Shown here: piece by piece, positions 27,077 through 35,408 of the stretch
How positions within the stretch are numbered: the stretch's first letter is position 1
How the letters are laid out: every line of letters starts with the position of its first letter
Assembly: GCA_002085155.1 (NCBI GenBank)
Contig: NASX01000029.1
Coordinates: 20,310 to 62,378, forward strand
Direction: 5' to 3'
DNA: 42,069 nt
Source: Sorangiineae bacterium NIC37A_2
GTDB lineage: Bacteria > Myxococcota_A > Polyangia > Polyangiales > Polyangiaceae
Position numbers and translations under genes: made by a program
The notes under the pieces: generated by a model
Told to the model about the DNA's origin: nothing
Database searches by the model: none
Seen by the model: only the letters and a program-made list of their open reading frames with translations

Positions 27077-27546
27077 CCAGGACTCATTCCCAAGAGATCG
27101 GCCACGTGTTCGCCCGCGTGGTCTTCGACCAAGCGGAGTTCGACCACCCGTCGCTGCAGCTCACCGAGGCGGTCGATACACCCGAGGGCCTGCACGTGCT
27201 CTTCAGCGAGGGCGACGAGCTCGTCCGCTCCACATTCTTCGCTCTCCAGCTCGTCCAATAGCTCGGCGTCGCTCAGGTGAGGTCGAGCCCGATCGTGCCT
27301 GCGTCGCCGATTGCGAGCTTCGTTCCGCACCAAGACCGTCAGAAGCCTCCGGCTGTCTTCGAGTTCGCGAGAAAGCGCTCGTGAGTGGGGAAGCACGAGG
27401 AAAGTCGTAAAAGCTTCCTGGACTACATCGAGTGCATCCTCCGCCAAGAGGCCCTCATAGCGAGCGACGGCCACGAGCGCCCCCCTCTGCTCTCGCACCA
27501 GGCGTGTCACCCACGACAGAAACCCAGCCTCGACAGCCTCGCTCAT
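27016..27546 (-). CDS. ECF-type RNA polymerase sigma factor
   Basis: A 176-residue extracytoplasmic-function sigma factor. Region 2 reads DVVQEAFTTFLVLPHSR, followed by RRLLTVLVRNEARNRRRR. Region 4 is VVELRLVEDHAGEHVADLLG followed by MSPGHVAVLLHRAKRALREC, a helix-turn-helix. No anti-sigma gene sits next to it. It is transcribed toward the RclC-like gene and overlaps it tail to tail, so that gene is a candidate target but this is only inferred from position. Confidence 0.85.
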   Translation of the reverse strand: MSEAVEAGFLSWVTRLVREQRGALVAVARYEGLLAEDALDVVQEAFTTFLVLPHSRALSRELEDSRRLLTVLVRNEARNRRRRHDRARPHLSDAELLDELESEECGADELVALAEEHVQALGCIDRLGELQRRVVELRLVEDHAGEHVADLLGMSPGHVAVLLHRAKRALRECMES

Positions 27547-28184
27547 ACCGCGACCATAACACCTGACGCCGGGGTCGCTACGCGTCCCCTGAGGTCCAGG
27601 GATAGTCCATCTGCCGCGCCGTCATCTTCGCCAGCTCTTCTCCCGCGAGACGCCCGACGCCGCCCCGCGCGACGACGGGCGCCGTCTTTGCGATCGTGAG
27701 AACCCGAAATGCTCTCGGATTCTCCGCCCGCTCGTTCAAACGCGACGCGGTCGAGAACACGCTTCCCCACCTGCTTGAGCTGCTTCGAGCGCCCACCCGA
27801 CTACGAAAACGTACCGTGGGACCACTCTAGCTCATCGTTCAGTGTCGTAGGAGGAGTCATCGATCGGAACAGCCAATGACCCGACGAGACGAAATCCCCA
27901 TTTGTCGCGAGACGCGTGGCGAAGGAGCCGTCACCCTCCCCAGGGGGGCCAGCTTGGAGCGCGCCGGGCCGCAAGAACGGACGCGCGAGAGCCTGACCCA
28001 AGCGTCGGGCTAAACCGACAATCTCTCTTTCCGCTCACGGAATTTCGAGAACTCGTCACGGAATGCCTCCTGTGGAAGCGATAACAGCCAAGAGGCGCAC
28101 TCCATCTCGCCCTTTCGAGCCACTTTCCGCTCGGCGCGCTTGCGCGCGCTTTGGTCGCGCGGCATGGAGAACCTCGAGACCGTC
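27547..28184. other. Intergenic region with possible decayed coding
   Basis: No intact gene is supported. On the minus strand, 27578-27796 encodes a 72-residue peptide that reads protein-like (ENPRAFRVLTIAKTAPVVAR, AGEELAKMTARQMDYPW), while an upstream piece in another frame (LKQVGKRVLDRVAFERAGG) also looks protein-like. Together they may be the frameshifted end of a former gene. A 31-residue minus-strand frame at 28010-28105 (MECASWLLSLPQEAFRDEF) has an AGGG ribosome-site-like sequence. Confidence 0.4.
28010..28105 (-). CDS. Possible small protein, 31 residues
   Basis: Starts at ATG 28105 with AAAGGGCGAG upstream, and reads MECASWLLSLPQEAFRDEF to SKFRERKERLSV. It is amphipathic and charged. 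It is divergent from the SnoaL lipoprotein gene. The evidence is thin and a chance open frame is possible. Confidence 0.25.
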   Translation of the reverse strand: MECASWLLSLPQEAFRDEFSKFRERKERLSV

Positions 28185-29303
28185 ATGAAGCGCCTTCCTT
28201 TCCTCTCCTCGGCCCTCTTCCTTCTCCTCGGTTTCGGCCCCCTCGCTTGTGGATCCGAGGGCGGACCTTCGGACCAGGCGGGCTCGGGCGGGGACGCAAG
28301 CCCTGGAGTCGGCGGAGACGTTGCGACGGGAGGTGTGAGCGAAAACACAGGAGGCGCTCCGGCGGGCAGCGGTGGCCTAACCTCGAGCGGCGGAAGCGCG
28401 GCGGGAGGAGCTTCGAGCGGCGACGGCGGAACCTCGACGGGCGGCGCTCTCACTCCATCAGGGGGCGCGCCGGGCACGGGCGGCGGCGACACAGCCGCGG
28501 GCGGTGGCGACACAGCCGCGGGCGGTGGCGACACAGCCGCGGGCGGCGACGGCCCCGTCGACACCTGTGATCCGAACCTTCGTAAGGCGAACCGCGACGC
28601 GACACGGAGCGCGATCACCGGCCTCTTCATCGACAAGAACCCCGCCGCGATCGACCAATATTGGGCAGACCCCTACCTGCAGCACAACCCCATCGCTCAG
28701 AGCGGCGTCGCGACGTTCAAGAGCCTGATGAGCTCCCTCGTCACCTCACAATCCTTCTCCTACACGCTCCACAGGACTCTCGCGGATTGTGAGCTGAGCG
28801 TTGTTCTCGGCACCTACTCACAAACGGGCGTCATCTTCGACATGTTCCGCGTCGAAGACGGAAAGCTCATCGAGCACTGGGACTCGGACTCGGGCCAAGC
28901 CTCCGGCGTGATGCCCATGCCGAGCGGAGACGTTCCTCATGATGAGACGGCGAACTCCGCCGAGAGCGAGCTCGTCGTCCGCGGCTTCATTGAAACCGTT
29001 CTCATCGGCGGCGACCGCGATGCCGCGGCTGACTACCTCGGCTCCGGGTACTTCGACCACCGCTCCGGCGCCGCCGTCGGCCCCGACTCCATCTTCCCGC
29101 ACCTCGAAAGCATCACCTACGAGAAGATTCACCACCTGATCGCCGACGGGAACTACGTCTTCGTCCTCTCCGAAGGGAAACGCTCCGGCGCCGGTTATGG
29201 CTTCTACGACCTGTTCCGGATCGAAGATGGAAAGATCGTCGAACGCTGGGACTCGCGCCGTCAGGTTCCGAACTCCACGACGAGCGGGTTGCCCATCTTC
29301 TGA
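28185..29303 (+). CDS. Lipoprotein with two SnoaL-like domains
   Basis: A 372-residue lipoprotein. The signal MKRLPFLSSALFLLLGFG ends at the lipobox PLAC, with a Gly/Ser-rich linker of about 100 residues. The linker includes a 7-residue repeat, GGGDTAA, encoded by three near-identical 21-base units at 28489-28550. Two SnoaL/NTF2-like domains follow. Each has the paired ends of the fold: DPYLQHNPIAQSG with FDMFRVEDGKLIEHWDSDS, then SGYFDHRSG with YDLFRIEDGKIVERWDSR. SnoaL folds bind small hydrophobic molecules and some are isomerases; the function here is unknown. The ATG at 28185 is chosen over 28140/28164 because the signal peptide starts there. The dispersed repeat copy D begins at the very next base after the stop. 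Confidence 0.82.
   Translation: MKRLPFLSSALFLLLGFGPLACGSEGGPSDQAGSGGDASPGVGGDVATGGVSENTGGAPAGSGGLTSSGGSAAGGASSGDGGTSTGGALTPSGGAPGTGGGDTAAGGGDTAAGGGDTAAGGDGPVDTCDPNLRKANRDATRSAITGLFIDKNPAAIDQYWADPYLQHNPIAQSGVATFKSLMSSLVTSQSFSYTLHRTLADCELSVVLGTYSQTGVIFDMFRVEDGKLIEHWDSDSGQASGVMPMPSGDVPHDETANSAESELVVRGFIETVLIGGDRDAAADYLGSGYFDHRSGAAVGPDSIFPHLESITYEKIHHLIADGNYVFVLSEGKRSGAGYGFYDLFRIEDGKIVERWDSRRQVPNSTTSGLPIF
28489..28550. repeat. 21-bp in-gene tandem repeat
   Basis: Three copies of GGCGGTGGCGACACAGCCGC lie inside the linker of the SnoaL lipoprotein and encode GGGDTAA units. Confidence 0.8.
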
Positions 29304-29353
29304 TTTTGGCCCCGGTCCATCACATCCGCCGGGCCGGGGCCGAGCCTTCGTCT
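29304..29353 (+). repeat. Dispersed 50-51 bp repeat, copy D
   Basis: It begins TTTTGGCCCCGGTCCATCAC and ends CCGAGCCTTCGTCT, exactly 50 bases. It starts right after the TGA of the SnoaL lipoprotein gene. Confidence 0.85.
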
Positions 29354-29443
29354 GAGCTCACCGCCTCCCGCTCGCTGCGCTCGCTCCCAAAGCAGAAACG
29401 CAGACCCGCGCGCGCCTCCCGCTCACCTCGAGCCAATGGCCCC

Positions 29444-29914
29444 TCAGCTCACCGACAGAGATCCGAGGAGCTCATCCAGCTGCGAGAAGGTCTCGCTCAT
29501 CGCATCCTCCGCGCCGTGCTCCGCTTCGAGAGCTTCCTTCGAAGGATAGAGCTCGTGGACGACGACCAGCGTCTTGCCATCGCGCTCCTCGAAGGTCACC
29601 GTCGTGACCTGCGCATTTTCACTCTCCTCATTCGTCCAAACGAGCCGCGAAGGCGGAGTCACCTCGAGATAACGGCCGAAGAAGGCCGGGCCGTCCTTCT
29701 CCCCGAACACCAAGCGATATCCGCCACCGGCCCGCACATCGAGCTCACAGGAGTAGAGCTTCATGCCGAAAGACTTCGGCACCCACCACTTCTCGAAGAG
29801 CTCTGCCTTCGTCCACGCCTCGAAGACGAGCCGGGCCGGCGCATCAAAGGTCCGCCGCACCACGAACTCTCGCTCGCTCGTCCGCTCGATCGTCGTCTCG
29901 TTCTTTTTTGACAT
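29444..29914 (-). CDS. SRPBCC/AHSA1-domain protein
   Basis: A 156-residue START-like protein starting MSKKNETTIERTSEREFVV. It has the AHSA1 pattern: VRRTFDAPARLVFEAWTKAE, WWVPKSFGMKL, GGGYRLVFGEKDG and the end FSQLDELLGSLS. Such proteins bind small hydrophobic ligands, and many are partnered with ArsR regulators. A GGAG ribosome site lies about eight bases before the ATG at 29914. The ArsR gene precedes it 17 bases upstream in the same direction, so the pair is an operon. Confidence 0.9.
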   Translation of the reverse strand: MSKKNETTIERTSEREFVVRRTFDAPARLVFEAWTKAELFEKWWVPKSFGMKLYSCELDVRAGGGYRLVFGEKDGPAFFGRYLEVTPPSRLVWTNEESENAQVTTVTFEERDGKTLVVVHELYPSKEALEAEHGAEDAMSETFSQLDELLGSLSVS

Positions 29915-29931
29915 CGCTCGCTCTCCTTCAG

Positions 29932-30276
29932 TTATCGTTCCCTCTCCCTCCGCTTCATCTCTCCGATCACACAATCAAGCTCGTCGAAGCGCGCCGCCCA
30001 GAGCCGGCGATACCTCTCGATCCACTCCACCTCGTCCTCGAGCCGCCCCGGGCCGAGCCGACAGGTCCGCACCCGCCCGACCTTCTCCGTCGTCACGAGC
30101 CCAGCCCGCTCGAGGACCCCGACGTGCTTTTTCATGCCCGTCAGGGTCATCTGAAACCTCTCTGCGAGGTCCGTGATCGAGGCGTCCCCGCGGCCCAGCT
30201 GCTCCAAAACCCCGCGCCGGGTCGCGTCGGACAGCGCCGAAAACGAGACATCGAGCCGCTCTGCATCCTGAACCAT
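29932..30276 (-). CDS. ArsR-family transcriptional regulator
   Basis: A 114-residue winged-helix regulator. The helix-turn-helix is in SITDLAERFQMTLTGMKKHV, preceded by FSALSDATRRGVLEQLGRG. The GVLERAGLVTTEKVGRVRTC wing and the C-terminal RYRRLWAARFDELD region fit the AHSA1-linked subgroup. No metal-binding Cys cluster is visible, so it is not an arsenic sensor in the classical sense. It is the upstream gene of the ArsR-AHSA1 pair and probably self-regulated. Confidence 0.92.
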   Translation of the reverse strand: MVQDAERLDVSFSALSDATRRGVLEQLGRGDASITDLAERFQMTLTGMKKHVGVLERAGLVTTEKVGRVRTCRLGPGRLEDEVEWIERYRRLWAARFDELDCVIGEMKRRERER

Positions 30277-30344
30277 TCGGTTCAGTGTTTATCCCAGTCT
30301 CGGACGGCGCGCAAGCGGCGCCTCCCAAGGTGCGCTTCTTCCCC

Positions 30345-31388
30345 TTATGCCGAGCGCTTCCAGCGCATTTCCTCCGCGCCCCGCGCGATGACGTCGTCGA
30401 GCGGCCGCCGGAGCGAGTGAGCCACCGCGGGACCGTAGCCGATGCGCACGACGAGGTCAGGACGACGACTCCCGAGACCCATCTCCGCAGCGAACTTCTT
30501 GCGGAGCAGAGGGACCTCGACCGGCTGGTTGATGAACGCTGTTGAAAGCCCGAGGCTCGTGGCGCGGAGCGCGAACCTCTCATAACAACGTCCCACCTCT
30601 ACCTGAAAGCTGCGGCCTTCTCGAGCGCTCGAGAACACAATGATCCCGGCTGAGCTTCGGATCTGCTCCGCGTCTCGCTGGTTCTGACGCTCCGCGGTCG
30701 CCACCACGGGCATCATCGCTCGCCCGAGCCAGGCCGGAATGCTCGGGATTCCGAAGAGGCGACCGTAGAGACCATCACCCGTCCGAAGCGCGTCCCGATC
30801 GTTGAACCGGAGCCAATGACGCATCTCCCGCGCCCAAGGTGTGCTCGAGAACTGGGCTTCGTTCCCTGCGGCGACGAACTCGACGATCCTCTCGATCTCT
30901 TGGCGCGCGGTGAGGACATGGATGTCCACGCCGAAGCCCCGCGCCACACGCTCGAGCTCGACCCATTGCCCGGGCGTGAGCCCTTGTTTCGCGAAGCGCG
31001 CCCGCGTGCAGCGGCGCTCCGGGATCGCGAGAAAGAGATCCGAGGCCGCCGCCGAGACTCGCTCGAGGTCAACGCGGATGGACTCGGTCCTACTGTCGTA
31101 GTGCGCGTGGGCCTGAAGTCCCGCGGCGCGCGCCGCTTGTGCCAAGTTCTCCACCGCGCAGCCGAGACTCACGAAGAGATGATGGTCATCGGGATCCACC
31201 TCCTGACAGCGCCGCGCGAAATCGGGCCGGACTTTGATCTCTCGAGTGCCGAGCTCGAAGATCCAAGGTTGTGTGTTGTGGCTCGAAGCCGCCAGCGTCG
31301 CGTAGTGAACCAAAGGCGCGAAATCCGAGCGCGCTCCTTCTAGGTCGCGATGCCTCCAGATGTCGCGAACCGCCGTTGAATAGCTCAT
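30345..31388 (-). CDS. Nitroreductase-family protein (Acg-like)
   Basis: A 347-residue FMN-fold protein. The Acg/nitroreductase signature is ATLAASSHNTQPWIFEL, with EVDPDDHHLFVSLGCAVENL, then ERRCTRARF and SAGIIVFSSAREG. The ends GLSTAFINQPVEVPLLR and GLGSRRPDLVVRIGYGP match the long form of the family typified by M. tuberculosis Acg, in which a lid covers the flavin and the usual reductase activity is lost. It starts MSYSTAVRDIWRH with GGGAGGG nine bases upstream. The gene stands alone, with the ArsR/AHSA1 pair downstream on the same strand. Confidence 0.85.
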   Translation of the reverse strand: MSYSTAVRDIWRHRDLEGARSDFAPLVHYATLAASSHNTQPWIFELGTREIKVRPDFARRCQEVDPDDHHLFVSLGCAVENLAQAARAAGLQAHAHYDSRTESIRVDLERVSAAASDLFLAIPERRCTRARFAKQGLTPGQWVELERVARGFGVDIHVLTARQEIERIVEFVAAGNEAQFSSTPWAREMRHWLRFNDRDALRTGDGLYGRLFGIPSIPAWLGRAMMPVVATAERQNQRDAEQIRSSAGIIVFSSAREGRSFQVEVGRCYERFALRATSLGLSTAFINQPVEVPLLRKKFAAEMGLGSRRPDLVVRIGYGPAVAHSLRRPLDDVIARGAEEMRWKRSA

Positions 31389-31657
31389 TGTCGTTCCCTC
31401 CCCTTCTCAGGAATGCCACTTTCAAGCGGAGCAACAAGCGTGCCCTGCACCCGCGTCACAAACCCCCGAATATCCTTCGATATGCGTCCGCCCGCAGCGA
31501 ACCCTCCGCGCAGCGGCTGCGGCACCACTCTCCGAACACCGCAGAAGGTGCATTTCACGTCCTGTCAGGGATCAGAGTTGTTGCTCATTTGGCTCGGCGA
31601 CCAAACGTCAAGTGTATCGACGGAGCACGGAAGCGACCACTTCCCCGCACCCGCACC

Positions 31658-32401
31658 TCATCCGCAACTGACAACATCCGCATCCCAAACCACGACATCC
31701 ACTCGCGACGCGAAATGGAGGAGAGGGGGAACGCTCGGAAGTTGGATGTCGAAGGGCGCGAGCATCGAGTTCTCTTTGAGCTCAGCCGTCGCCGGTTGAA
31801 GAGGCCAGGGGACGTGGTGCACCTCGTTGCGAAGAAGTTTCCCGCTCGGACTCAGCGCATAGAGGCAGTACCTCTCGGTGAGCCAATGCTCGAGCGTTCC
31901 GAGCTTCGCCTCGTACTTGTCGCCGGTCGGACGATAAATGGCCTTGAAGGTGGAAGAGCCCTGAGCGCGGCGCGATTGATAGCGAAACTCGGGACCGACC
32001 CGCCGCAGCGAGATGTTCGCTTGGTGGTACGGCAGGTGAAAATAGCGGCGTGCCGCCCAGACAGCGACAGGATTGCTCGCGTCAAGGCTCAAGAACCAGA
32101 CCCCCGCTTTGCCCTCCGCCTCTACGTAGATTCTCACGTTCAGCTCCGGGAACGCCGAGAGCCACGGCATGTCCACGATGGGTCGGCGCATCACTCCCTC
32201 CATCCGAAAGGGAACGACTCCGATCCAAGAGGTCCCGTCGAACTCCTGCACCTTGAGCCCCGGCGGAACCATCGGCTGCAGCAGCTCCACCGGCACCGGC
32301 CAATGCATGAAGAGCAAATCACACCAAGACTGCCGCCAGGACCACGCTCGCTCCGGCAATGGCCAAGGGCGATGATCGATGCGCGAAAAGGCAGGGTGCA
32401 C
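31658..32401 (-). CDS. DUF2071 (YqjF-like) protein
   Basis: A 247-residue protein of the DUF2071 family, related to the acetoacetate decarboxylase fold. Family features are WCDLLFMHWPVPVELLQPMV, IGVVPFRMEGVMRRP and LNVRIYVEAEGKAGVWFLSL, then ARRYFHLPYHQANISL. The reaction is unknown. It starts with a GTG at 32401 (HPAFSRIDHRPWPLPE follows). An unoccupied 269-base stretch separates it from the nitroreductase gene. Confidence 0.85.
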   Translation of the reverse strand: MHPAFSRIDHRPWPLPERAWSWRQSWCDLLFMHWPVPVELLQPMVPPGLKVQEFDGTSWIGVVPFRMEGVMRRPIVDMPWLSAFPELNVRIYVEAEGKAGVWFLSLDASNPVAVWAARRYFHLPYHQANISLRRVGPEFRYQSRRAQGSSTFKAIYRPTGDKYEAKLGTLEHWLTERYCLYALSPSGKLLRNEVHHVPWPLQPATAELKENSMLAPFDIQLPSVPPLLHFASRVDVVVWDADVVSCG

Positions 32402-32582
32402 TCTAAGAAGCTAGCTACGCCTCGTGCTCGGGGAAACTCAGTCGAGATCCTTGGTGCGTGGCGGGATCGCCTCCGACCTCGGAGCACCTCCACGCCGCGC
32501 CTGCCACAAACTTCGATCTACGGCCGCTTCGCGGTCGTTCTTCCCTCTAGCCACGCCGAATGATTCCGATAGTTTGCAGGCG

Positions 32583-33329
32583 ATGAAATTCGCCGCTCTC
32601 TCCTCGACTCTTCTCCTTCTCTTTGGCGCAACCATCAGCGCCACCTCCCTCGTAGGCTGCGAAAGCGGCGATGACGGCGACGCAGGCCTCGGTGGCCTCG
32701 GCGGTAAGGGAGCGAGCCTCGGTGGCGATGGCAGCGGCGGCAAAGGGGACCCCAAGAACACGGGAGGCCTCGGCGGCGTGGGCTCCGGTTCGGGGGGCAA
32801 GTCGGGCTCCGGATCCGGTGGCAAAGCGAGCTCTTCGGGCGGCCAAAGTGCCTCGGGCGGCGGCTCCACGGATGAGACCGAAGAGTGCAACCTCCGCTAC
32901 AACGGCTGCGAAGTGCCCGCGAAGGTGCGCGAACTTGCCGGAACCTATTCGCTCACCGCCGACGTCGTCAACTCCTGCGGGGAGCTCGGCATCATCGTTC
33001 CTTCGGGGACCCTGACTGTCACCGGAACACTCACGATCGACGAAACCCCGATCGTACGTCTCGAGCTCGATGACCTCGATGGAACTCTCGCCATCTCTCC
33101 CGACGACGAGGGCTTCTTGCCCCGAGACTTCTCGGGCCCGAGCGCCAGCGGACGCTGGTACGCTTACGCCCGAGAAGGGGTAGAAAACGGGCTCGGCTAC
33201 GCGGAAGGATTCAATCTCCAGCTCAACGACGACCTCGAGTTCACAAACGTCGAGGACGGATCGTCTTCATACGCCGTCCGCGTCTATACGAAGCGCGGCT
33301 GCTCGATCGATTTTGCGCTCGTCGAGTGA
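32583..33329 (+). CDS. Lipoprotein with Gly/Ser linker and beta-rich domain
   Basis: A 248-residue lipoprotein starting MKFAALSSTLLLLFGATIS with lipobox LVGC. A Gly/Ser/Lys-rich tether (about residues 27-95) leads to a beta-rich C-terminal domain (VRELAGTYSLTADVVNSCGE, GTLTVTGTLTIDETPI) with four Cys. The upstream extension to 32424 has no signal-like start. The family is not recognised. A hairpin (GCGGCGGGG with CTCCGCCGC) follows at 33342-33367. Confidence 0.78.
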   Translation: MKFAALSSTLLLLFGATISATSLVGCESGDDGDAGLGGLGGKGASLGGDGSGGKGDPKNTGGLGGVGSGSGGKSGSGSGGKASSSGGQSASGGGSTDETEECNLRYNGCEVPAKVRELAGTYSLTADVVNSCGELGIIVPSGTLTVTGTLTIDETPIVRLELDDLDGTLAISPDDEGFLPRDFSGPSASGRWYAYAREGVENGLGYAEGFNLQLNDDLEFTNVEDGSSSYAVRVYTKRGCSIDFALVE

Positions 33330-33341
33330 TCTCTCCCGAGA

Positions 33342-33367
33342 GCGGCGGGGCGACAGGGCTCCGCCGC
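33342..33367. terminator. Hairpin between convergent genes
   Basis: The stem GCGGCGGGG/CTCCGCCGC has nine pairs with one G-U pair and a 8-base loop. It lies between the stops of two convergent genes. There is no T-run. Confidence 0.4.
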
Positions 33368-33401
33368 CTCGCGAACTCTCATTCAGATTCGTTCTCGCGC
33401 C

Positions 33402-34574
33402 TCAAAACCTCAATTTGAGTCCGAATTTCCACTGTTCGCTATGGGCGAGGCCTTTCTCCGGATCCGCGCCATTCGAGTAGTCGAAGCCGAGACCCGCCTC
33501 CTCGTCCTCAGTCTTGAGGAGATAATAATTCGCGCTGAGCCTCACGAGGGGGTGAAGCTCCTCGGAGGGATCGAGCTCGTCGTACAGATCGCCACGAAGC
33601 GCCAAGTCGCCGATCAGCTCGAAGCGATGTCCGAAGAACCGAGCCGCGGGATACAGCACCGCCTGCACCCGAGCGACACCTCGCGCTGTCGCACCCGTCG
33701 GCCCAGAGTCCTCCGCCGTAAGCACTTGCTCATATTCAGCTCCGATCCAGGGAAGGTACTGGAAGTCAGCGAACCAAAGATCGGTGAGACGATCCGGCTT
33801 CCAGACGGCCACGATATTCTTCCCAGGAGAGCCGCGAAAGATCGACATCAAGTTCAGAGAAGCCACGAGCCCATTGCCTCCCCTGACCCAATCTCGCTTG
33901 TACTGAGCCTTCCCAGCGACAACGAGACCCACGTAGGTTCTCTCGAGCGGAAATGGCAGCCATTCGAGCGCGAGACCCGCCTCGAGGACGCTCCGCTTCG
34001 CCGCGTCCGAGGTGTTCAGGTGGTATTCGACGGACGGCCCGAGGGCCATGCGATCCTGGAGGTCGAGTAACCCCGCCAAATCAATCATCAGCGCGGCATC
34101 GATGTGTCCGACGAGCGGCTCTCCTGACGTCTGTGAGAGTGAAGCGAAGGCGGGTTGAGGTGTGCGCCGGGTGTCCATCGAGTCCCTGAAGGTGAGCGCG
34201 TCGAAGAACGCCCTCAGAGAACTCTCGCGTCCTGCGTCGCTCTCCGCGGGCTCTGAGTCGCGCTCCGCGGCCTCCGGCTCGCTCGCTTCACTCGCCGTTT
34301 CGCTCCGAGGCTCCTTGGGCACCGTCGCCTCACTGTCCGACCCGCTCCCGTCCCGCTTCGCTGAGCTCTCCTCAGGCTCCTCGAGGCTTAATCGGCCTGG
34401 AGGCGTGCCCTCAAGATCTGCTGCGCTCCGTTCGCCACTCGACGTCTCCGAGGGCTCTGAGTCGCGCGCCTCACGCGCTCTCTCGCTCGGCGGCTCCGAA
34501 ATCGCTTCCGCTTGCGCCCTCCCAGACACCGCCAGAAAGGCCGCGATCGCTCCGAGACGACACCTCCAGGTCAC
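33402..34574 (-). CDS. Outer-membrane protein with acidic N-terminal segment
   Basis: A 390-residue exported protein starting with GTG at 34574 (TWRCRLGAIAAFLAVSGRAQA), a typical signal peptide. A segment of about 100 residues is rich in Ser and Glu (SEPSETSSGERSAADLEG, for example). The rest looks like a beta-barrel: SVEYHLNTSDAAKRSVLEAG, TYVGLVVAGKAQYKRDW, RFELIGDLALRG, and the C-terminal phenylalanine LKLRF typical of outer-membrane proteins. The GTG overlaps the stop of the upstream ACP-like gene as GTGA, so translation is likely coupled. Confidence 0.75.
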   Translation of the reverse strand: MTWRCRLGAIAAFLAVSGRAQAEAISEPPSERAREARDSEPSETSSGERSAADLEGTPPGRLSLEEPEESSAKRDGSGSDSEATVPKEPRSETASEASEPEAAERDSEPAESDAGRESSLRAFFDALTFRDSMDTRRTPQPAFASLSQTSGEPLVGHIDAALMIDLAGLLDLQDRMALGPSVEYHLNTSDAAKRSVLEAGLALEWLPFPLERTYVGLVVAGKAQYKRDWVRGGNGLVASLNLMSIFRGSPGKNIVAVWKPDRLTDLWFADFQYLPWIGAEYEQVLTAEDSGPTGATARGVARVQAVLYPAARFFGHRFELIGDLALRGDLYDELDPSEELHPLVRLSANYYLLKTEDEEAGLGFDYSNGADPEKGLAHSEQWKFGLKLRF

Positions 34575-34882
34575 TTTATCCCCGCCGCCTTCTTCACCAA
34601 GAAAACCGCATCGCCGACCTTCTTGAGCCGCTTGCATTCCCTCACGGAGATCTTCGCGTGCGGGTCATACTCCCGCGCGATCTTCTGTAGCCCGCGGGCG
34701 AGCGCCGCTTTCATGTAATCACCAAAGCCGAGCTCCTCTTTGAAGAGCTGGCTGTCGCGCACGCTCTCCTTCGGTAGGCCCCCAAGCGCCGCGATATGAG
34801 CGCGCACGTCATTCGCCAGCTGCTCTAGGTCTCTCCCACTCGCGACTTCCCCTCGTCGCCCTGCCGAACGCTCCCGAACCAT
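34571..34882 (-). CDS. Acyl-carrier-protein-like small protein, apparently without the phosphopantetheine serine
   Basis: A 103-residue protein. The helical layout resembles an ACP: LEQLANDVRAHIAALGG, then KESVRDSQLFKEELGFGDY, MKAALARGLQKIAREYD, and a C-terminal helix with Lys/Val. The LGxDSL site of true ACPs is replaced by LGFGDYMKA, so no Ser is available for the prosthetic group. A strong basic N-terminus (MVRERSAGRRGEV) precedes. Its stop overlaps the start of the outer-membrane protein. It might serve as a structural partner or an export-linked chaperone. Without a search the ACP relationship is uncertain. Confidence 0.6.
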   Translation of the reverse strand: MVRERSAGRRGEVASGRDLEQLANDVRAHIAALGGLPKESVRDSQLFKEELGFGDYMKAALARGLQKIAREYDPHAKISVRECKRLKKVGDAVFLVKKAAGIK

Positions 34883-35022
34883 CTCCCCTCCATTGTGCCT
34901 TCGGGATTCGCGCGCGATGGTCGGCTACGCGACGCATGCAACGCTCGTCCACTCATACCCAAATCGACTCCGACCACGAGACTACTCGAAAGATGATGCT
35001 AAGGTGCACCCCCAAGAGGGTC

Positions 35023-35406
35023 ATGAGAGGCAAGCTGATCGCGCTCGGGGCCGTTTTCATCTGGAGTTTCGTTGCGCCCGCCTGCGGCGGCAATGAGCCC
35101 TATTCGTCCGACAAGCCAGACCCCAAGACAGAGAGCGGAGGTACCTCCCCGCGGGGCCCCTGCCCCTCGCCTCTACCGGCCGAGCAATGCAGGTACCGAT
35201 GGGAATGCCGATCAGGTGCCTCCTGGGCGATGAAGAACCCCTTCGGCGAGAACTGTTATTGCAGGATGGAGCTGGTCGAAGAGTGCACATTCGGATGCAA
35301 TGAGGAGACAGGTCGATGCCTCGCGGGGGGCGCCGGAGGCGAGGCCGGCTCGACCGGCGTTGACGAAGGCCCCGGCGGAGAAGGCGGTGCGCCGGTAGGT
35401 TCATGA
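35023..35406 (+). CDS. Small Cys-rich lipoprotein
   Basis: A 127-residue lipoprotein starting MRGKLIALGAVFIWSFVA with the lipid Cys in APAC. The middle is Cys-rich (CPSPLPAEQCRYRWECRSG, CYCRMELVEECTFGC, GRC), which suggests a disulfide-stabilised domain. The end is Gly-rich. Upstream in-frame starts at 34936 and 34993 add residues without a signal and were not preferred. The family is not recognised. Confidence 0.65.
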   Translation: MRGKLIALGAVFIWSFVAPACGGNEPYSSDKPDPKTESGGTSPRGPCPSPLPAEQCRYRWECRSGASWAMKNPFGENCYCRMELVEECTFGCNEETGRCLAGGAGGEAGSTGVDEGPGGEGGAPVGS

Positions 35407-35408
35407 TC

